NCBI GenBank assembly: GCA_950022655.1
Contig: OX465584.1
Coordinates: 54,392,789-54,456,788, forward strand
Origin: Alentia gelatinosa
Lineage: Eukaryota; Annelida; Polychaeta; Phyllodocida; Polynoidae
Length of the DNA: 64,000 bases
Direction of reading: 5' to 3'
Below the pieces are notes generated by a model. It searched no databases. It saw nothing but the letters and a program-made list of their open reading frames with translations, and was not told where the DNA came from. Position numbers and translations under genes: made by a program. Of this stretch, positions 58,275 to 64,000 are shown piece after piece; the first letter of the stretch is position 1, and each line of letters begins with the position of its first letter.

Positions 58275-58543
58275 GTCCTGCTGAACTGTCAAATGGTACA
58301 AGAAAATAGGAAAAATCATCTGAAAAACAGTAACAACATTAAATGTTGTTTGAAACTATTCCAAAGAAAGATATCGTCATGTTTTTCTTAAAAGAGACGA
58401 ACCCCTTAATTGTTTATAAGATATTTGAAAGCATTGAAAATAATTGACTGAAATAAGTCTAAAAAGCTTAAATCATTGATGGACCCTATATACCCTCAGG
58501 GTCCCCTGGGACGCTAAACCACAAACAAACAAACAAACAGACA
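58275..58543 (+). mobile_element. 269-bp retroposon with 13-bp duplication
   Basis: Flanked by AGCCTAGATTGCG (58262-58274 and 58544-58556). It ends with CCCTATATACCCTCAGGG, TCCCCTGGGACGCTAAACC and (AAAC)n. The 5' part shows no Pol III promoter, so it may be a truncated LINE end or a SINE body. It is the longest copy of this tail family here. Confidence 0.75.
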
Positions 58544-58639
58544 AGCCTAGATTGCGCAATGTTTGTAGGGTGCTGCTCTTCAACATTTTTCCAAACTGCA
58601 TATTAGACATATAATCACAGGGCTGCAGCATTTTAAGTC

Positions 58640-58755
58640 TTATAGATTGATACTCGTCTGGGATATGCCTGTGATCGGCACGTATTTGATGAATGATTTC
58701 ACCGCATATTTTTGACGTACGAAGACGGTAGGCTAGTTTCAATGCATTATTATAT
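58640..58755 (-). mobile_element. PT-d palindrome half
   Basis: ATGATTTCACCGCATATTTTTGACGTACGAAGAC and GTAGGCTAGTTTC are the inverse of the arm at 17880-17950. The other arm is mostly lost. Confidence 0.6.
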
Positions 58756-58759
58756 GCTC

Positions 58760-59360
58760 GAATGTCTTACTCTTACTGGTCAGCTGTACGAATTTAATTC
58801 GTCACTGAGTGACGAATGAATATAATTCGTCACTCTGTACCACATGTCTTACAGTTAGGCAATATTGTAAGTAATAGAAAAGACATGCTTAATGATTTTC
58901 AGGTATATTCTTCGAACTCAGTACTTCTGAGCACTAAAACAACTCGGAACTGATTTCATTCAGGCACCCTAACCCTGTCTCCATATATTACGTAAAGGTG
59001 AACAGCATTGTGTACTGTGTATTTGCCTTGCCGTTCAGTAGCAATGCTACCTAGCATTTAGACATGCTCAAGTCTTTGATTATGAACATTCATTTAATGA
59101 TTAATCACAATCAGAATGAAGTTCATTTTAGTATGTATCCTTCTCTGACTGGTCCGGCGAGGAGGGTGTCCATAGGATGCAGGGACTGGAGCCAGTCTAC
59201 CTAGCATTAAAAACGCTTTTACGGCTAGCCATTACGAGTTGGAGGACATTCACAGTGGCGTGCTTAACTGGAGGTCGCAGAACTCAGAATGCCCTGCTGT
59301 CTCATCTCTTATTATGAATTTTGGTTAGAACTTAGAGTAAATGATGGATATCTTATGAAA
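58760..59360. other. Intronic DNA without recognised features
   Basis: No gene. A small inverted repeat (ATTCGTCACTGAGTGACGAAT, 58797-58817) is followed by another ATTCGTCACT at 58825-58834. Confidence 0.4.
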
Positions 59361-59363
59361 TAC

Positions 59364-59731
59364 ATAGACAATAACCAATGGTTTTGTGAACAGGTGGCTG
59401 TAAACCACGAGAGGTTGCTAGCGAGTGTATTACGACGTCAACCTCGAGTGGTTTACAGAGCGGCCTGTCCATAAAACTATCGTTGGTTGCATGTATTATC
59501 CATCTTTTCGAATGAACTAGACCCAGGGGTTTCCATATTAAAGGGTATGAAAATAAGGACGATTTCTTTGCTCGATAGCACAAAGGGACTATTTTCCCCG
59601 TATATCATGACTTTGAGACCGTATACCACAGATTTGAATCCGTATACCACAGTTATGGTATCTGACAGGTTTTATATAATGGGTTGTGAGTCCCCATACA
59701 TTGGGGTCTTTGTATACGATGGATAATAAAT
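59364..59731 (-). mobile_element. PT-c element, inverted
   Basis: The palindrome (59364-59490) has AATGGTTTTGTGAACAGG and CCTGTCCATAAAACTATCG, with part of its core missing. The tail ends GTATACGATGGATAATAAA. Confidence 0.8.
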
Positions 59732-59929
59732 GTGTATTCTCACTGTCAATTTCCGTATATTTTGTTGAAAATCTAAATAAGTGACCTCTAAGGTATACTC
59801 CCAAGACATATATTTCGGTCCACAAATAGATGATATTTTATCAAAGACTTGTTAAAACTAGTCTCATTGTCAATAGTCAAATTAGATGGAAAAGTGGAAT
59901 AATTCATGACACAATATGAATTATTTTCG

Positions 59930-60425
59930 TTTATAACTCGTCAATGGCGAAATTTTCTCCAAGTTGTTTTCCTGTTGCCACGTTCTTTCTTTGGAACCAG
60001 ACATGGACTTCATTAATCTTTCCCGTTTTTATTTCCGTTTTGCCAAAATAGCAAGCGAAAACTCGAGCAATTCCCCATCCACCCGCCCTTTCCACTGACG
60101 CAAGATACGGGGAAGATTTTTGTTTGTATTTACGCCTTCCACAAAATGCACTCCAATGCTCCCCCCAACATACAAGTACTTGATATATTGCCGAGCAAAA
60201 AAAAGTCCCGTTCATCCATCCTCAGATCCATCCATCGCCAGTTCCGCCAAGTCAACGAAAACATGGCAGGCAATATTTATAATCAAAATGTCAAAGGTGG
60301 TGCTGGTGTGCCTTGTTGTGAGCGGCGAGCGGCTCGAGTCGCGGTGAGCTGCTCATCACCGACTCGCCTTCATTGACGCCGTTACAGGCCCGAGGAGGCC
60401 GTGTCGGCAACCGCCGTCTCTCTGT
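59930..60425. other. CpG-rich segment, function unknown
   Basis: CpG-rich toward 60320-60415 (GCGGCGAGCGGCTCGAGTCGCGG). Open frames exist on both strands (59931-60215 minus, 60120-60376 plus) but none has a family signature. It could hold a promoter or an undescribed exon. Confidence 0.25.
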
Positions 60426-60427
60426 TA

Positions 60428-60818
60428 CAGGGATGCCAGTTTGTAGGATTTTGCCTACATGTAGGATATTCTTTTTGTAAATTTTTAATGAAATTGTATG
60501 TATTGAGAATGATACAGACTACCTAAACTCTGAATCTTAGATGACATTATTCTGTAATGTTTCTGAATTCAGATACCCCCCAACACACTCAGTTAGATCC
60601 CAGTACACCAACCTAGCGCTGTAGGATGGTGGGATTCCTGTAGCAAATTCTCCTACAGACAAGGGCAAACTAAAATCTTGACATCTGATTGTCCTGAAAT
60701 ATGTCATGTGAGAATAGAGTTACTTAAGTCTGACCAAGCGTGAAAAATAATCAAATGATACATAGACTGGCCTCAGTCCCCATGTAGGATTTTCTCCTGA
60801 CCCCAACTGGCATCCCTG
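60428..60818. mobile_element. CAGGGATG inverted-repeat element, copy F
   Basis: CAGGGATGCCAGTTTGTAGG to CCCCAACTGGCATCCCTG, flanked by CTGTTA at 60422-60427 and 60819-60824. The interior differs from copies A-E near the left end (repeated CCTACATGTAGG). Confidence 0.85.
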
Positions 60819-60821
60819 CTG

Positions 60822-61289
60822 TTAAAGGCATATCGGACAATTCACGGTGGCTCCACCTGGGGATTTTCAAATGCTGACAATTATCAACTGTCTTTTACTT
60901 ATTCTAATACCAAATAAGTGAAGTATAACATCTTAGCGAATTTGATCAAAGCCAATAGGTAAATTAGGCCGATTTATAGTTGATTGATTTACATCGGGAA
61001 TGTACCGAAAGATACCTTCAAAATTCATTAAAAAAACAAGCACGGTTTTAGCACTATAGATTTACTATAATGTGAAAGTTCTAAAAAACTGATATGGGTT
61101 TTACTATGTAAAAAGCCACTTTTTTAATTTATATGTATTATATTTATGATAATATTAAAAAAAAACAATATTTGAATCAAAATCTAGCACGGTAAACACC
61201 GATTTTTTAGTTAGATATGTGTTCTACAATACTTTGAGCTCATCATTTTCAATTCTCAGAAAAATGGCATGGGTTTTAATCGCTTTTAA
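60822..61289. mobile_element. TTAA-flanked inverted-repeat element, copy 3
   Basis: TTAAAGGCATATCGGACAATT to a degenerate end CGCTTTTAA. Its first TTAA overlaps the target duplication of copy F. Confidence 0.7.
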
Positions 61290-61438
61290 GGGGCCATCTA
61301 TAAAGTGCGCACGCAATGGGGATAGGTAAAATTTCGGAAGTTTTGCGTATGCTCCTTCTTTGTCCTATTGCGTACACGATCGGGAGGGGTGGGGTAAAAA
61401 ATTTCGGAAATTCTGCGTACATACTTTATGGGTGCCCC
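61290..61438. mobile_element. CCATCCATAAAG inverted-repeat element, short copy
   Basis: GGGGCCATCTATAAAGTGCG to CGTACATACTTTATGGGTGCCCCC. It lacks the internal duplication and long G runs seen at 19696-20003. TAA lies on both sides. Confidence 0.8.
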
Positions 61439-61601
61439 CTAAGTGGGATTCACATGTCTGAGAAAAATCCTGCTGAGATTCTCTACTGGAACACGATCTC
61501 CTCGTCTAAATTGTGGCGACATTTAACCCTAAAAAGGGAACAGAATCTCATGAGATTATGAACCTGCAAGGTACATGAATCCCACTGTGTGAATCCCACT
61601 T
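61439..61601. mobile_element. TAAGTGGGATTCACA inverted-repeat element
   Basis: TAAGTGGGATTCACA at 61439-61453 is perfectly inverse to TGTGAATCCCACTTA at 61587-61601. A third end, TGTGAATCCCGCTTTA, lies near 61777-61792, so the true element may be larger. Confidence 0.65.
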
Positions 61602-61891
61602 AACGAGGTAGAGAATCCCAGGATCCAGGAGTGTCTTTCCATGTGAATCAAGTTCGCCATTTTTCCTTGAGACTGGTAAAAGCACATGGCCATTAGAATT
61701 TTGTACCAAAGGAGAATTGTCTGAGACTAGGGGAAGGTGTGAAGTGTACCCGTGACAAGTACATTAGTCTCTGCGTGTGAATCCCGCTTTAGATTGGCCA
61801 CCAGCCCCTGTCTGCGCTGTGCTGTGACTTAGCGGGTGGCTGATCTGTGGTATCTCAGCATATCTGCCCTCAAAGCAAAGAGTGTATTTCT

Positions 61892-62036
61892 GATGTCTAT
61901 GTGGTGTGAAAATAAAAGAACTTTCACCTCGGTAATTGGGTAGGGGTGAGATTTCTACCGGAGTTAAATCTCAGATTCGATCACCATCCAACCCAAAGTC
62001 TAATAGAACATATTGGACTACCCAAACAAACAAACC
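61892..62036 (+). mobile_element. SINE body fragment
   Basis: TGATGTCTATGTGGTGTG through TTTCACCTCGGTAATTGGG and GATTCGATCACCATCC to CCCAAACAAACAAACC, without the tRNA head. Confidence 0.7.
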
Positions 62037-62223
62037 ATTGTGTTTGTAATGAGTTGCTGAGTTACAACAAGTGGCATGGTTACTGATAGAAAAGTATGAT
62101 TTCGGAACGGATCATCGTGATTTAAAAGGGATGAATTTGAGATAAATTCGCAGTTAATGTCTTCCCGTGTTTGTGCTTAATTATGGTGAAAACAAATTGA
62201 AGATAGACAACTGTCTCTAGTTC

Positions 62224-62971
62224 CTATCCCATATCAATAGGTCTCGGACATGTTTGATCTCGAATCATAGTGTTCAGAATGTTATTAAAGTCAGGTTCCT
62301 CAGGGTCATAGTCCCTATATACCCTCAGGGTCCCCTGAGACGTTAAACCACAAACAAACAAATCTTCACGGTCGGATCCTTCCTCATCCGGGGAAAGCGC
62401 CATTTGAAGCAGGAGTTCTTCAGTTAGTTCGTCATTTAAAGTAGCACTCCAGTCGTGCGGGTCAACAGGTGTGAGGGCACAGTGGCGTGGTTGTTCAGTC
62501 ACAGCTGTCGGTGTCGTGGAGTGATGTCGCTGGGGTTCTTCTGATTGTACTGGTGGGTATTCCTCATTTGGGAGAGGGATAGAGGCCCAGTGGGTTCTGG
62601 GGTTGTTGTCACAGTTAATTACATTTTCTCAGAAGCATATAGGAATATAAAGTTGTTCAGGTAGGTCGATACTCACAAGTGTATGAGGTCTGACATATTT
62701 GGGAGGAATTTCATGGGTATCCTTTAGAAACACCATATATTTTAATCATAGGGTATTCCTCATTCTGGAGAGGGATAGACGCCCAGTTGGTTCTGGGGTT
62801 GTTGTCACAGTTGCCTACATTTTCTCGGAAGCATATAGGAATATAAAGTTGTTCAGGTAGGTCGATATTCACAAGTGTATGAGGTCTGACATATTTGGGA
62901 ATAATCTCATGGGCATCCTTTAGAAAATACATATTTAGAACTGTTGCATTTTGCAGATAATAGTTCCTCAA
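62224..62971 (-). pseudogene. Unidentified reading frame with internal duplication
   Basis: The minus strand reads MYFLKDAHEIIPKYVRPHTL then VNIDLPEQLYIPICFRE (62930-62770). A duplicate of the same about 190 bp follows at 62744-62559, where a TGA replaces a codon in the ICFRE stretch. Beyond it the frame continues through TEQPRHCALTPVDPHDW and acidic LSPDEEGSDRED to 62224. A retroposon tail is inserted at about 62362-62308 without closing the frame. I do not recognise the family. The composition suggests a former real protein, host or TE. Duplication and stop argue for a decaying copy. Confidence 0.4.
62308..62362 (+). mobile_element. Retroposon tail inserted in a reading frame
   Basis: CCCTATATACCCTCAGGG, TCCCCTGAGACGTTAAACCAC and (AAAC)n. 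Flanks TCCTCAGGGTC (62297-62307) and TCTTCACGGTC (62363-62373) could be an 11-bp duplication with two changes. Insert plus duplication is 66 bp, a multiple of three. Confidence 0.6.
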
Positions 62972-63126
62972 AACCTAATGGCATGGTTAATGAATAAGGG
63001 CGGCTAGTATTTTAGCCCTTTAATTCCCACACCCTAGCTGGAAGCCCGCCGACCAACTCCGACAGACAGTCTAGCATTATACCTCCAGCGGACGATGCCT
63101 TTAGTTTCTTATATCGTTTGTATTAT

Positions 63127-63385
63127 CTTAGCCTGGAATAAACGTCCATAGGCTTAACATTAGGAACTCGTTCTCAACAGGCTTGCGAGTACGGTAACTC
63201 ATTCTCAACGGGTGATAAATAGATAGATATTTCCAAGCTAAGATAAAATCAGAAACATTTTCGTGCTTGGTCTGAGACCATCTCGTTTGGCTTCAAAATA
63301 TTCACTCGGCTATCGCCTTGTTCATATTACTGCGCACTCCTAACTCGATGGCGTACGAGGACACAGACCAAACACTCATCAGTTT
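63127..63385 (-). mobile_element. PT-a element, inverted
   Basis: Matches 44553-44815 in reverse: CATAGGCTTAACATTAGG, GCTTGCGAGTACGGTAACTC, then GTGCTTGGTCTGAGACC and the core ACTCGGCTATCGCCTTGTTCATATTACTGCGC. Confidence 0.75.
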
Positions 63386-63612
63386 CTTTCTTAATTCTTT
63401 CTTTCACAAAATGTGGAATTACATGATACTCAGCAAATACTGCTGTCACCATGTTCCCGGTTGATATGTCTATAAAGAGTCGCCTAGTGTGAGCGCTTGA
63501 GCAAATCCATGGGTCTGCGACTATTGCTGCCGAGATTGCGTATAATCGATCACCACCTGACGACTATTGGCCAGACGATCTCCAGTCGTGACGTTTTTAG
63601 TCGTCTAGTGTA

Positions 63613-63912
63613 TACTAAAGAAGAAACCAACAAGTTTTGGTCAAAGCTGTCGTTCTTCACGAGTTTGATGCGGAGTGATATGAATGAGGCGACAGCCGAG
63701 TGAATATCACGTAGCATTCAAACGAGTTTGAGAATGACTTCTTTGACCAAAACGAGTTGCTTTCTGTATTTATCTCACCCCTGTACACACTAAATGAATG
63801 GGCAACAAAACAGGATATAGACCATTGAGAACGGACTGCAATACTTGAAGGGGCATGGAGAACGAGGTCCCAATATTAAGCCTATGGACATTTATTCCAG
63901 GGGTGAGATAAA
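63613..63912 (+). mobile_element. PT-a element, reference copy
   Basis: Palindrome 63613-63769: AACAAGTTTTGGTCAAAGC to CTTTGACCAAAACGAGTTG, core GGAGTGATATGAATGAGGCGACAGCCGAG-TGAATATCACG. The tail (63770-63912) lies between TTTATCTCACCCCTG and CAGGGGTGAGATAAA. Confidence 0.85.
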
Positions 63913-64000
63913 CCGGGTAACGTGCAAGTAGCAAGCATTTGCTCTGGTGGCCAGTGTAGCCGTCTATGAACCCGTCATAATGTGTAGGTCAGCCGCCAGG

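Noticed and set aside
58473..58742. Minus-strand frame containing VCGLASQGTLRVYR
   Set aside because: That peptide is the translated retroposon tail. The rest is a PT-d half palindrome.

Overview
This looks like nuclear DNA from an animal, most likely a mollusc or another lophotrochozoan. The evidence is spliced exons with GT/AG borders, an intronic Pol III tRNA gene, tRNA-derived SINEs with (CAAA)/(CCAA) tails, a Ty3/gypsy relic, and very dense short inverted-repeat elements. The mollusc assignment is an inference from repeat style; no species call is possible. There are no operons, CRISPR arrays or prokaryotic signals.

The only protein gene I recognise is a plus-strand K-Cl cotransporter of the SLC12A4-7 (KCC) family, represented only by its N-terminal cytosolic part. 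Exon 3 (35218-35328) and exon 2 (29425-29583) join in frame across phase-0 introns. Two further ATG exons with consensus donors, 12486-12600 and 21999-22026, both end in phase 1. An acceptor-like AG at 29421-29422 would accept both in frame, so they are candidate alternative first exons. The first membrane exon is not visible, so 35329-64000 is probably intron. A tRNA-Thr(AGT) gene sits at 17347-17419.

Layout: 1-5340 holds a scrambled Ty3/gypsy relic. 6200-11710 holds older repeats and a 2768-bp terminal-inverted-repeat (TIR) element with a 9-bp target duplication and an internal minisatellite. 12486-35328 is the 5' part of the KCC gene with GC-rich, promoter-like segments near 21170-22030 and 28430-29424. 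35329-64000 is filled with nested elements and a 1.1-kb polypyrimidine repeat at 45771-46862.

The most striking pattern is a superfamily I call PT (palindrome plus tail). Each unit has a 100-200 bp foldback palindrome joined to a 130-260 bp tail, and the tail is bounded by its own inverted repeat related to TTTATYAYCCACC. Four families (a-d) have different sequences but the same design, and several share a core resembling GCGTAGTAATA-CGAG. About two dozen copies or fragments are present. Some abut directly, and one sits in a repeat whose empty counterpart is also in this window. Around them are at least six other short inverted-repeat families and a LINE- or SINE-like tail that has inserted as fragments as short as 33 bp with 12-bp duplications.
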